Assembly (NCBI RefSeq): GCF_041346945.1
Contig: NZ_CP166850.1
Span: 682,001-746,000 of the forward strand
DNA from: Amycolatopsis sp. cg9
GTDB lineage: Bacteria; Actinomycetota; Actinomycetes; Mycobacteriales; Pseudonocardiaceae
DNA: 64,000 bases
Reading direction: 5' to 3'
In this document: one piece after another, positions 33,513-41,835 of the stretch
Position numbering within the stretch: position 1 is the first letter of the stretch
How the letters are laid out: every line of letters starts with the position of its first letter
Program-made: the position numbers and the translations under genes
The notes under the pieces: generated by a model
What the model was told of the DNA's origin: nothing
Databases searched by the model: none
Seen by the model: only the letters and a program-made list of their open reading frames with translations

Positions 33513-34525
33513 CGGCACCTCCCGGCCGTGACGGGGATGCCGGGCGGCGGGCCACCCGGTGCGGGCTTCGCGTCGGTCTCCACCGAGCACAGGTAGAAGT
33601 TCGCCCACGAGCCGTAGGAGAACAGCGTGCCGATCCGGTCGAGCTTCTTCGGCAGGTTGTCGACGAACTGCTGGAACACCGGGGTGTTGTCGGCCAGGTT
33701 CTTCGACAGGTCCCCGAGCGCGGTGATGCTGTCCTTGAGCGGACGGCGCCCCTGCTCCAGCAGCCCGGCGGTGGCGGTGGTCAGCTCGCCGAGGCCGCCG
33801 ATCGCCTGCCCGATCGGCTTCGCGTCCGCGGCCAGGCCGGTGACCAGCTGCGCGGTGGTGTCGACGAGCGCGTCGAACTGGTCGCCTTGCGCGTTCACCG
33901 TGTCGAGGACGGTGTTGAGGTTGCCGATCACCTGCCCGATGACGGCGTCCTTGCCGGCCAGGGTGGACGTCAGCGAAGCCGTGTGCCGCAGCAGGCTTTC
34001 GATGGTGCTCCCCTCGCCCTGCAGCACCTGGATGATCTCGAACGACAGCTGGTTGACGTCGTTGGGCGACAGCGCCTGGAAGAGCGGCTTGAAGCCGTTG
34101 AACAACGCGGTGAGGTCGAGGGCGGGTTTGGTCCGGTCCAGCGGGATCTCCGCGCCTTCGGCCAGCGTGGGCGAGGTGTCGGTGGCGCCGGGGTCGACCG
34201 AGAGGTACCGCTGCCCGACGAGGTTGCGGTAGCGGATCGTGATCGACGCGGACGCGGTGAGCCGGTGCTTGCGGTCGACGGAGAACGCGACGTCGGCCAG
34301 CCGGTGCTCGACGACGTGCACCTCGTCGACCTGGCCGATCCGGACGCCGGCCATGCGGACCTCGTCGCCGGGGTTGACCGAGGTGGCGTCGGTGAAGCGG
34401 GCGGTGTAGCCGATCGTGGCGCCGACGCTGGAGTTGGCGATGGTGATCGCGAGGATCGCGGTGGCGACCGCGGTGACCAGGAAGAAGATCAGGCCCTTGA
34501 CGGCGGGCCCTGCGACGCTCCTCAT
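33509..34525 (-). CDS. mceB: Mce family protein MceB
   Basis: 338 residues from ATG 34525 (ATGA overlap with mceA). Signal anchor (VKGLIFFLVTAVATAILAI), MCE domain (YTARFTDATSVNPGDEVRMAGVRIGQV and LVGQRYLSVDPG), then helices. The C-terminus has ANFYLCSVETDAKPAPGG, a short Pro-rich tail common in B subunits. Confidence 0.92.
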   Translation of the reverse strand: MRSVAGPAVKGLIFFLVTAVATAILAITIANSSVGATIGYTARFTDATSVNPGDEVRMAGVRIGQVDEVHVVEHRLADVAFSVDRKHRLTASASITIRYRNLVGQRYLSVDPGATDTSPTLAEGAEIPLDRTKPALDLTALFNGFKPLFQALSPNDVNQLSFEIIQVLQGEGSTIESLLRHTASLTSTLAGKDAVIGQVIGNLNTVLDTVNAQGDQFDALVDTTAQLVTGLAADAKPIGQAIGGLGELTTATAGLLEQGRRPLKDSITALGDLSKNLADNTPVFQQFVDNLPKKLDRIGTLFSYGSWANFYLCSVETDAKPAPGGPPPGIPVTAGRCR

Positions 34526-35727
34526 CGGACGGTCACCTCCGTCCCGCGCAGCGCCGGTCCGATCAGGACACTGCTCCAGTCCGGCACGTCACCCAGGGCC
34601 GGCTTCAGGAGCTCGGCGACCAGCTGCCGCTCGCCGGGCGAGTTGGCCGGGCCCAGGTCGCCGTCGGTGGCGAACGCGGCCCCCGAGGCCGCCGCGCCCC
34701 CGCCGTAGCACTTCGGGCCGCCGGTGGCGTCGAAGCGCGGGGTGTCCCGGCCGGGGACGTACTTGTCGCGCGGGTCCTGCACGGTGAGCGTCACGTGCAG
34801 TCCCGGCTCGTTCGTGCCCTTGCCGAGTGCCTTCTCCATCAGCGGCTTGAGCCGGTTCACCGCGTCGAACAGGCACGGGAACTCGGGCGAGTACTGGGAA
34901 AGCAGCTCCAGCGACGGGCGGCTGGCGACGGAGACGCCGATGATGTTGTCCTTGTTCTTCCGCAGGAAGTCGTTCAGGTGCCCGGTGGCGCTGGTGACGC
35001 TCGTGTAGAGGTTGTCCAGGTCGGCGCGGGTGTCCACGATGGTCTTGGCGGTGGTCGACAGGTCGGTCAATGCCTGCAGGATGTCCGGCGCGGCGGTCGT
35101 GTAGACGTCGGCCGCGTTCGCCAGCCCGGTGATGTCCGCCTTGAACTGCGGCATCAGCGGGTTCACCTGGGCCAGCAGGTCCTGCAGCTTGACGATGCTG
35201 TCGCCGATCGGCTGCCCCCGGTTGTCGAGGGCCTGCGAGATCGCGCCGAGGGAGCTGTTCAGCTTCTGCGGCTGGACCGCGCGCAGCAGCGGCAGCAGGT
35301 CGCCGAGGACGCGTTCGAGCTCGATCGCGCTCGACGAGCGGTCCTGCGCGATGACGTCCCCCGCGCTGAGCGTCCCCTGTGGACGGTCCGGGAGCACGAG
35401 GTTGACGTACCGCTCGCCGAAGACGGTCTTCGGCAGCAGCCGCGCGGAGACGTTGCCGGGCAGCTGGCCGATCTTCGCCGGGTCGAGCGCGAGGTCGATC
35501 TCGGCGCCGGTGCGCGTGCTGCGCACCGCCCGGACCTCGCCGAACGGCACGCCCTTGACCTTCACCTCGGCGGTCGGCGCGAGCTGGTTGCCCACGCGAT
35601 CCGCTTGCAGCGTCACCAGCTCGGAGTCGTCGAAGTCCTTGTCGTAGATGGCGACCGCGAGGTAGCCGAGCAGCACGAGCACACCGAGGAAGGCGACCCC
35701 GGCGAGCTGCGTGGCGAAGCGGCTCAT
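34522..35727 (-). CDS. mceA: Mce family protein MceA
   Basis: 401 residues from ATG 35727 (ATGA overlap with yrbEB). Transmembrane helix (LAGVAFLGVLVLLGYLAVAI), MCE domain (VTLQADRVGNQLAPTAEVKVKGVPFGEV and VFGERYVNLVLP), long helical part and an A-type C-terminal domain with YSPEFPCLFDAVNRLKP, HVTLTVQDPRDKYVPGRD and the conserved GGPKCYGG. The first Mce after the permeases. Confidence 0.93.
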   Translation of the reverse strand: MSRFATQLAGVAFLGVLVLLGYLAVAIYDKDFDDSELVTLQADRVGNQLAPTAEVKVKGVPFGEVRAVRSTRTGAEIDLALDPAKIGQLPGNVSARLLPKTVFGERYVNLVLPDRPQGTLSAGDVIAQDRSSSAIELERVLGDLLPLLRAVQPQKLNSSLGAISQALDNRGQPIGDSIVKLQDLLAQVNPLMPQFKADITGLANAADVYTTAAPDILQALTDLSTTAKTIVDTRADLDNLYTSVTSATGHLNDFLRKNKDNIIGVSVASRPSLELLSQYSPEFPCLFDAVNRLKPLMEKALGKGTNEPGLHVTLTVQDPRDKYVPGRDTPRFDATGGPKCYGGGAAASGAAFATDGDLGPANSPGERQLVAELLKPALGDVPDWSSVLIGPALRGTEVTVR

Positions 35728-36539
35728 CCGGACACCTTCACCGTCGTCGTCGCACCCCAGATGGCCAGGGACAGGAACAGGTCGAGCACGCTGATCAGCA
35801 CGATCGACGTCCGCACGGCCCGGCCGACCGCGACCCCCACCCCGGCCGGGCCGCCGCCGGCCCGGTAGCCGTAGAAGCAGTGCGTCAGGATCACGCCGAC
35901 GCTGAAGACGAGCACCTTGCCGAACGACCACAGCACGTCGCCGGGCGGCAGGAACAGCGTGAAGTAGTGGTCGTACGTGCCGCCGGACTGGCCGAAGAAG
36001 ACGACCGTGGTCAGCCGCGAGCCGAGGTAGGAGATCAGCAGCCCGATGACGTACAGCGGGATGATCGCGATGAACCCCGCGACGATCCGGGTGGTGACCA
36101 GGTACGGCATGCTCCGCACGGCCATCACCTCCAGCGCGTCGATCTCCTCCGAGATCCGCATGGCGCCCAGCTGCGCGGTGAACCCACTGCCCACTGTGGA
36201 CGACAGCGCGAGCCCCGCGACCAGCGGCGCGATCTCGCGGGTGTTGAAGTACGCCGTCAGGAACCCGGTCATCGCCGAGATGTTGATCTGGTTCAGCGCG
36301 CTGAACCCCTGCAGGCCCACGGTGACGCCGGTGAACACGCACAGCCCGACCATCACGCCGATCGTGCCGCCGATCACCGCGAGCGCGCCGCTGCCGAACG
36401 TCACCTCCGCCAGCAGCCGCACCACCTCGCGGAAGTACCGGGTCACCGCGAGCGGGACGGCGGCGATCGCCCGGACGTAGAACATCAGCTGGTCGCCGAG
36501 TTCGAACAGCCGGTCGCCGGGTTTGCCGAGGATGGCCAC
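35724..36539 (-). CDS. yrbEB: Mce permease YrbEB (MlaE family)
   Basis: 271 residues from GTG 36539, directly after the yrbEA stop. MlaE-type integral membrane protein with several hydrophobic segments; the family hallmark is the GSGFTAQLGAMRISEEIDALEVM loop, followed by SMPYLVTTRIVAGFIAIIPL. With YrbEA it forms the membrane core of the lipid importer; the ATPase (MceG/MkL) is not encoded here, as is usual in actinobacteria. Confidence 0.93.
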   Translation of the reverse strand: MAILGKPGDRLFELGDQLMFYVRAIAAVPLAVTRYFREVVRLLAEVTFGSGALAVIGGTIGVMVGLCVFTGVTVGLQGFSALNQINISAMTGFLTAYFNTREIAPLVAGLALSSTVGSGFTAQLGAMRISEEIDALEVMAVRSMPYLVTTRIVAGFIAIIPLYVIGLLISYLGSRLTTVVFFGQSGGTYDHYFTLFLPPGDVLWSFGKVLVFSVGVILTHCFYGYRAGGGPAGVGVAVGRAVRTSIVLISVLDLFLSLAIWGATTTVKVSG

Positions 36540-37334
36540 TCAGGTTCCCTTCGCCGGGACGAGCTGCAGGTACAGCGCGGTCAGCACGGTGTTGACGAAG
36601 AACAGCAGCAGGAAGGTGATGACGACGGACTGGTTGACGACGTCGCCGACGCCCTTGGGGCCGCCCTTCGGGTTCAGGCCGCGATAGGACGCGACCACCC
36701 CGGCGAGGTAGCCGAAGATCACCGCCTTCACGGAGCTGACGACGAGGTCCGGCAGCTGCGCGAGGGCGTTGAAGCTGGCCAGGTAGGCGCCGGGGGTGCC
36801 GCCTTGGATGATGACGTTGAAGAAGTAGCCGCCCAGCACGCCGACGACGCTGACGAGCCCGTTGAGCAGCACGGACACCCCGACGGCGGCCTGTACCCGC
36901 GGCACGATCAGCCGGTGGATCGGCGAGACGCCGAGCACCTCCATCGCGGCGATCTCCTCGCGGATGCTGCGCGCGCCGAGGTCGGCGCAGATGGCGCTGC
37001 CGCCCGCGCCGGCGATGATCAGCGTCGTCACGATCGGGCTCGCCTGCTGCACGACGGCCAGCACGCTGGCGGCGCCGTTGAACTGCTGGGCGCCGATCTG
37101 GCTGGTGAGCGAGCCGAGCTGCAGCGAGATGACCGCGCCGAACGGGATGGACACCAGGATCGCCGGCGTGATGGACACGCTGGCGATGAACCAGAACTGC
37201 TGGACGAACTCGCGCACCTGGTACGGGCGGCGGGCCATCGCCAGGATGATGTCGAGGCCCATCGCGCACATGCGGCCGAACTCGCGCAGGCCGTTCGCCG
37301 CTCGCCGGGGCGCTTCGCTGAGCAGGGTGGTCAT
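36540..37334 (-). CDS. yrbEA: Mce permease YrbEA (MlaE family)
   Basis: 264 residues from ATG 37334, which overlaps the stop of the preceding secreted-protein gene (ATGA); the longer frame to 37448 runs through that gene. Contains the MlaE loop GSAICADLGARSIREEIAAMEVLGV and the RRPYQVREFVQQFWFIASV N-terminus common to YrbEA. About five to six transmembrane segments. Confidence 0.93.
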   Translation of the reverse strand: MTTLLSEAPRRAANGLREFGRMCAMGLDIILAMARRPYQVREFVQQFWFIASVSITPAILVSIPFGAVISLQLGSLTSQIGAQQFNGAASVLAVVQQASPIVTTLIIAGAGGSAICADLGARSIREEIAAMEVLGVSPIHRLIVPRVQAAVGVSVLLNGLVSVVGVLGGYFFNVIIQGGTPGAYLASFNALAQLPDLVVSSVKAVIFGYLAGVVASYRGLNPKGGPKGVGDVVNQSVVITFLLLFFVNTVLTALYLQLVPAKGT

Positions 37335-38065
37335 GCCGGCTTGCACCCGGAGCTGAAGCACCGCAACGTGAGGTTCGAGACGAAGGTGTTGCCCGGTCCC
37401 GAAACCAGGCCGGTGAGCAGCCGGCTCAGGTCCTCGTGCCCGGTGCACCCGGCGAACGCGGGCGTCGTGAACGTCGAGGTCACCTTGACCGGCGGGGCGG
37501 GCAGCGAAATGGGCACCAGCGCCTTGATGTTCACCGACGCGGGCTGGGCCGTCCGGCAGTTCGCGCCGACGTCGAGCGCCTTGCCGTCGACCCGCACGCC
37601 CGAGAGCTTGATGAACACCTTCGCGGTCACGTCGGTGTCGGCGCAGATGTTCGTCTGCGTGGCCTTGCAGTCCTTGTCCTTGCCCGTGTGCACGGTGGCC
37701 GTGCCGGTGGCGTCGCCGTCCGGGACGATCTCGACCCGGCCGGTGGTGGCCATGAACCGGAACGCGACGAAGTAGCCGTCGGTGGGCGGGATGGCGAGCT
37801 TGCCGGTGATCGGCACGGTGTTGGTGAGGCCGCCGAGCGCGCCGTCGAAGGTGCCCGGCGGGAAGGCGATGTCCGACCCGAGCTTGGCCACGTGGCTCGT
37901 GGTCGGCTGCTGCGCGTCCCCGAGGGTGAACCCGAAGGGGATTTGCGTGGCCGCTTGCGGCTGCGCCTGGGACGCGTCCTCGTTGGGCGCGGCTTGCGCG
38001 GCACCCAACGAGAACGCGGCCAGCACCAGCACGAGCGGCAGCGAGAACCGGGTCAGCACGGACAT
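37331..38065 (-). CDS. Secreted protein heading the mce operon, related to the DUF6801 C-terminal module
   Basis: 244 residues from ATG 38065, with GAGGAAGG upstream. Signal peptide to about residue 26 (SLGAAQA). The mature part has Cys pairs (KDKDCKATQTNICADTD, CRTAQ) and a C-terminal FAGCTGHEDLSRLLTGLV then SGPGNTFVSNLTL. That ending matches the C-termini of the DUF6801 proteins in this window (TGCG...LISGL..SGPGN), so it appears to be a single-domain relative. It overlaps yrbEA and must be co-translated with the importer. A role as a substrate-capturing or wall component of the Mce system is inference. Confidence 0.72.
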   Translation of the reverse strand: MSVLTRFSLPLVLVLAAFSLGAAQAAPNEDASQAQPQAATQIPFGFTLGDAQQPTTSHVAKLGSDIAFPPGTFDGALGGLTNTVPITGKLAIPPTDGYFVAFRFMATTGRVEIVPDGDATGTATVHTGKDKDCKATQTNICADTDVTAKVFIKLSGVRVDGKALDVGANCRTAQPASVNIKALVPISLPAPPVKVTSTFTTPAFAGCTGHEDLSRLLTGLVSGPGNTFVSNLTLRCFSSGCKPA

Positions 38066-38176
38066 TCGGCCTTCCTCATCGAAGGTGATCCTTTCCGAAG
38101 CTACTGACGATTCTCGTTGCGGGACAAGGGTTGTTCACGTTCTTGTCACGCGGGTCTGCGTTTTCGCAGCCCTACT

Positions 38177-39742
38177 TCACTTCTTGGTGAGGGTCACTTC
38201 CAGCTTGTTGCCGGGGCCGGAGGTGAGGCCGCTGATCAGACCGGTCAGGAAACCGCAGCCGGTGAACTGCGGGATGCCGTAGGTCGCGGTCAGCTTGCCG
38301 CCCTTGAGCGGGTCGAACCCGGGCGCCGAGGCGAGCGGCACGTCGGCCGGCTTCACCGTGTGGCACGACTTCGACTGCAGGATCGGGAATCCGAACACCC
38401 GCACCTTGGTCAGCTGGACGTCGATCTGCGCGTTCGCCTTGACCGCGCCGCCGGTGAGCGTGCCGTTGATCGCGCCGACCTGGTCGAGCTTCACCGTCGC
38501 CGACGCCGGGATGAAGCCGAGGACGCGGAAGTCCACGTCCGACTTCGGCAGCGCGAGCTGCGCGCCGAACTTGCCGGACGCGGCGTCGAGCTTCGCGTCC
38601 AGGCTGCCCGGGCCGAGCGGCAGCGTGGCGTGCAGCTGCTTGAGGAACGACTTGCCCTTGACCGAGTACTTGACGTCGATGCCGCCCGGCGGCGTGGTCG
38701 GCTGGGTCGTCGGCTCGCTGGTGGGCGTCGACGGTTCGGTGGTCGGGGTGGTCGGTTCCGTGGTCGGCGTGGTGGGTTCGGTGGTGGGAGTCGTCGGCTC
38801 CGTGGTCGGAGTCGTCGGCTCGGTCGTCGGCGTGGTCGGCTCCGTCGTGGGAGTCGTGGGCTCCGTCGTCGGGGTCGTCGGCTCCGTCGTGGGCGTCGTC
38901 GGCTCCGTCGTCGGCGTGGTCGGCTCCGTCGTGGGAGTCGTCGGCTCCGTCGTCGGCGTGGTCGGCTCCGTCGTGGGAGTCGTGGGCTTCGTCGTCGGGG
39001 TCGTCGGCTCCGTCGTCGGCGTGGTCGGCTCCGTCGTGGGAGTCGTCGGCTCCGTGGTCGGGGTCGTCGGCTCGGTGGTGGGGGTGGTCGGCGTGGTCGG
39101 GGTCGTCGGCGTCGTGGTGCCGCCCGCCGGCTTGATCTCGAACGTGCCGAGCAGCTGGTTCTGGCCCGGGACGGCGACGCAGTCCGACGTGAACGTGCCC
39201 AGGTCGGTCGGCTGGCCGTCCGCGGTGCGCGGGGTCATCGTGGTGCTGAAGTTCCCGACCGTCACCGACGCGGTGCCGGGGCTGGGGAACGTCACCGCCG
39301 GCGCCTTGCCGCTGCTCTTGACGTGGAACGCGCCCGAGGGCGGCACCGGCGTCGAGGCGATGGTCAGCGGCAGGTTCAGGTTCAGCGTCTTGTCGACCGG
39401 GTACTTCAGCTGCGCCGCGGCCTTCGCCGAGCCGTCGAGCGAGGTGGCGCCGACCAGGGCGAGGCCCTCGGTGGCGGTCTCCGGCACGGTGACGTCGACG
39501 TCGAAGGTGATCGGCGTCGACGAGGCACCCGCGACGGCGTTGTCGGGCAGGTTCGTGTCGATCTTCACCGCCAGTACCTGGTCGCCGATCAGCGGGAACG
39601 GGCAGTTGTAGTTCAACGTCAGGGTCACCGGCGCGGCCTCGGTCGGCCCGGCCCCGACGAGCACCACGGTCGCCGCGACCCCCGCGGCGGTGGCGGCGGC
39701 CAAGCCGAACGCAGGCTTTCTCGACTTCCACGAAAATCTCAC
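38177..39742 (-). CDS. Secreted DUF6801-type protein with long Thr/Pro/Glu repeat linker
   Basis: 521 residues from GTG 39742, with GAGGTGA upstream. Signal peptide to about residue 37. DUF6801 domain first (LTLNYNCPFPLIGDQVLAV), then about 140 residues of PTTPTTE heptads (38700-39120), then a C-terminal domain (KYSVKGKSFLKQLHATLPLG, ending IPQFTGCGFLTGLISGL). The repeat should be extended and possibly O-mannosylated, placing the domains across the wall. It ends 111 bases upstream of the mce operon, on the same strand. Confidence 0.82.
   Translation of the reverse strand: MRFSWKSRKPAFGLAAATAAGVAATVVLVGAGPTEAAPVTLTLNYNCPFPLIGDQVLAVKIDTNLPDNAVAGASSTPITFDVDVTVPETATEGLALVGATSLDGSAKAAAQLKYPVDKTLNLNLPLTIASTPVPPSGAFHVKSSGKAPAVTFPSPGTASVTVGNFSTTMTPRTADGQPTDLGTFTSDCVAVPGQNQLLGTFEIKPAGGTTTPTTPTTPTTPTTEPTTPTTEPTTPTTEPTTPTTEPTTPTTKPTTPTTEPTTPTTEPTTPTTEPTTPTTEPTTPTTEPTTPTTEPTTPTTEPTTPTTEPTTPTTEPTTPTTEPTTPTTEPTTPTTEPSTPTSEPTTQPTTPPGGIDVKYSVKGKSFLKQLHATLPLGPGSLDAKLDAASGKFGAQLALPKSDVDFRVLGFIPASATVKLDQVGAINGTLTGGAVKANAQIDVQLTKVRVFGFPILQSKSCHTVKPADVPLASAPGFDPLKGGKLTATYGIPQFTGCGFLTGLISGLTSGPGNKLEVTLTKK
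38700..39120 (-). repeat. Coding minisatellite, 21-nt units (PTTPTTE)
   Basis: Close to twenty tandem units of about 21 bases (GTCGTCGGCTCCGTCGTGGG-type on the plus strand), encoding PTTPTTE with one Lys variant. Third-position differences (GTC/GTG/GTA-like) show the units are not identical, so the array is maintained by protein selection as well as by slippage. Confidence 0.85.
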
Positions 39743-39940
39743 GGGTCGTCACCTCAGGGAATGGGGGAATTTCAGCGAAAAGTACCTCCGTGTTTCCGGC
39801 CGAACAAGCGACCGTGAATTCTTTGTCACCCGCGGGGGATCACCCTCGTCGGGAAGGGTCACGCAGGTCAGCGGTTGTCACACGCGTGCGATGCGCGCCG
39901 TCGAAAATTGTCATGCGCACGGCCGGTGGCCGCGATCTTC

Positions 39941-39970
39941 TTGCTCGCAGCTGCCGCGTCCCGTTACCTT
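39941..39970 (+). promoter_or_regulatory. Candidate promoter of the ABC exporter genes
   Basis: TTGCTC (39941-39946), 18 bases, TACCTT (39965-39970), then 26 bases to ATG 39997. Same -35 and spacing as at 14089-14118. The rest of the 254-base divergent region (39743-39996) shows no gene. Confidence 0.45.
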
Positions 39971-39996
39971 TTCCAAAAGTAGGGGAAGGAGCGGCC

Positions 39997-40932
39997 ATGA
40001 ACCAGCCGGTCATCGCCGTGACCGACCTCGCGAAGCGGTACGGCGAAGTCACCGCGCTCGCCGGGATCAGCCTGACCGTCGCCCGCGGCGCGGTGCTGGC
40101 GGTCCTCGGCCACAACGGCGCCGGGAAGACCACGTTGGTCGACATCCTCAGCACGCGCGTCCGGCCGAGCGCGGGCACCGCTCGCGTGTGCGGCTACGAC
40201 GTCGTGCAGCGCGGGCGGGCGGTCCGGCGGCGGATCGGGGTGACCGGGCAGTTCGCCGCGGTCGACGACGCCCTGTCCGGGCGCGGGAACCTCGTGCTGA
40301 TCGCCCGGCTGCTGGGTGCGAAACCGCGGCAGGCGCAGGCGCGCGCCGCCGAGCTCATCGCGTCCTTCGGCCTCGAAGACGCCGCCGACCGCCCGGCCGC
40401 CACGTATTCCGGCGGCATGCGGCGGCGGCTGGACCTCGCCGCGGGCCTCGTCGGCGCGCCGCAGGTGCTGTTCCTCGACGAACCGACGACCGGACTGGAC
40501 CCGGTGAGCCGGTCCGGGCTGTGGTCGGTCGTCGAAGGGCTCGCCGCGCGCGGTACGACCGTCGTGCTCACCACCCAGTACCTCGAGGAGGCGGACCGGC
40601 TGGCCGACCACGTCGTCGTCCTCGGCCTCGGGCACATCACGGTGTCCGGGACGCCGGCGCAGCTCAAGGGCCGGCTCGGGAACCGGACGGCGACGCTGAC
40701 CTTCGGCACCGAGCTGGCGCTGCAGCGAGCCGTGGACGCGTTGTCCCGCTTGGGAATGGCGGCCGGGCGCACCGGGCTCGTCCTCGCCGTGCCGCTGAGC
40801 GGGCCCGGCGACATCCCGGTGCTGGTGCGCGCGCTCGACACGGCGGGCGCGCCGCTGCGGGACCTGACGGTGACCGAGCCGACGCTCGACGACGTCTACC
40901 TGTCCCTCCACCGGACGGCGGTCGGCTGGTGA
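39997..40932 (+). CDS. ABC exporter ATPase, DrrA-like
   Basis: 311 residues from ATG 39997, with GGGGAAGGAG upstream. Walker A VLGHNGAGKTTLVDIL, signature YSGGMRRRLDLAAGL, Walker B VLFLDEPTTGLD, and the DrrA-type PVSRSGLWSVVEGLAARG and TTQYLEEADRLADHVVVL. The C-terminal ~80 residues are the regulatory tail of the DRA family, ending EPTLDDVYLSL. DrrA-type pumps export polyketides and glycosylated products. It precedes the permease gene by overlap and faces the PKS operon. Confidence 0.92.
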   Translation: MNQPVIAVTDLAKRYGEVTALAGISLTVARGAVLAVLGHNGAGKTTLVDILSTRVRPSAGTARVCGYDVVQRGRAVRRRIGVTGQFAAVDDALSGRGNLVLIARLLGAKPRQAQARAAELIASFGLEDAADRPAATYSGGMRRRLDLAAGLVGAPQVLFLDEPTTGLDPVSRSGLWSVVEGLAARGTTVVLTTQYLEEADRLADHVVVLGLGHITVSGTPAQLKGRLGNRTATLTFGTELALQRAVDALSRLGMAAGRTGLVLAVPLSGPGDIPVLVRALDTAGAPLRDLTVTEPTLDDVYLSLHRTAVGW

Positions 40933-41762
40933 CCCAGGCCCGGCACCGAGCGGCCGTCTCCGCGCTCGGCGACCCGGCCGCGTGGCCGGAATCCGGCTTC
41001 TGGACCCAGGTCCGCGTGCTGGCGGGCCGGTCGCTGCGCACGGCGTTCGGCGACCGCCGGCTGGTCTTCTTCGGACTGTTGCAGCCGGTGGTGCTGCTGT
41101 TGCTGTTCAGCCAGGTGTTCAGCGGCGTCGGCGCCCTGCCGGGCGTGGCGGCGTACCAGGGTTACGTCAACTTCCTGGTCCCGGCGACGCTGGTGAACAT
41201 CGCGATGACGACGGCGATGAGCTCGGGCGCGGGCCTGCTGGCGGAGATCTACGGCGGCTTCACCGGCCGGCTCCGCTGCCTGCCGATCTCGCTGGTCTCG
41301 GTGCTGGTCGCGCGCACCCTGGCCGACTCCGCGCGGCTGGCGGTCCAGCTGGTGGTGACGGCCGTGGCGAGCGTGCTGTTCCTCGGCTTCCGTCCCGCGG
41401 GCGGCGTGCTGGGCCTGGGACTGGCGCTGCTGCTGACGCTGGTGGTGGGCTGGTGCCTGAGCTGGGTGTTCGTCGCGATCACGACGTGGCTGCGCAAGGC
41501 GGAAACCCTGCAGGCGGCATCGTTCGTGGTGATGTTCCCGCTGATGTTCTCCTCCAGCGCGTACATGCCGCTGGACACGATGCCGGCGTGGGTCCGGGTG
41601 GTTTCGGCGGTCAACCCGCTGACGTACGCGATCGACGCGACCCGCGCGCTGGCGTTGGCCCGCCCGATCGGCTGGTCGGTCGTGACGGCCCTGGTGATCG
41701 CGGCGGTGGCCGCGGTGGCGGGCTCCACCCTGGCGGCCCGCACCTTCCGCAACCACGCCTGA
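40929..41762 (+). CDS. ABC-2 type permease, DrrB-like
   Basis: 277 residues from GTG 40929, overlapping the ATPase stop (GTGA). Six hydrophobic segments of an ABC-2 transporter: LVFFGLLQPVVLLLLFSQVF, NFLVPATLVNIAMTTAM, then SVLFLGFRPAGGVLGLGLALLL, and the last FPLMFSSSAYMPLDTMPAWVRVV..NPLTYAIDATRALAL. The coupling segment is near LLAEIYGGFTGRLRCLPI. The stop TGA is the first part of a family B palindrome. Confidence 0.9.
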   Translation: MTQARHRAAVSALGDPAAWPESGFWTQVRVLAGRSLRTAFGDRRLVFFGLLQPVVLLLLFSQVFSGVGALPGVAAYQGYVNFLVPATLVNIAMTTAMSSGAGLLAEIYGGFTGRLRCLPISLVSVLVARTLADSARLAVQLVVTAVASVLFLGFRPAGGVLGLGLALLLTLVVGWCLSWVFVAITTWLRKAETLQAASFVVMFPLMFSSSAYMPLDTMPAWVRVVSAVNPLTYAIDATRALALARPIGWSVVTALVIAAVAAVAGSTLAARTFRNHA

Positions 41763-41835
41763 AGGGGACGTTCAGTGCATGTGGTGAGCTGAAGGGGACT
41801 TTCCTCGCATCTGATGCCATGAACGTCCCCTTCAG
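41759..41835. repeat. Family B palindrome, copy 2, providing both convergent stop codons
   Basis: 16-base outer arms: CTGAAGGGGACGTTCA (41759-41774) and its complement 41820-41835. An extra internal arm CTGAAGGGGACTTTCC is at 41789. The TGA at 41760-41762 ends the permease and the TCA at 41832-41834 ends the convergent glycosyltransferase. Probable bidirectional terminator. Confidence 0.85.

Noticed and set aside
34522..37269. A 915-codon minus-strand frame ending in MceA
   Set aside because: The first 500 codons are the wrong frame of the two permease genes.
38700..39120. CRISPR-like tandem repeat
   Set aside because: Units are adjacent without spacers, 21 bases long and encode a continuous Thr/Pro repeat; no cas genes.
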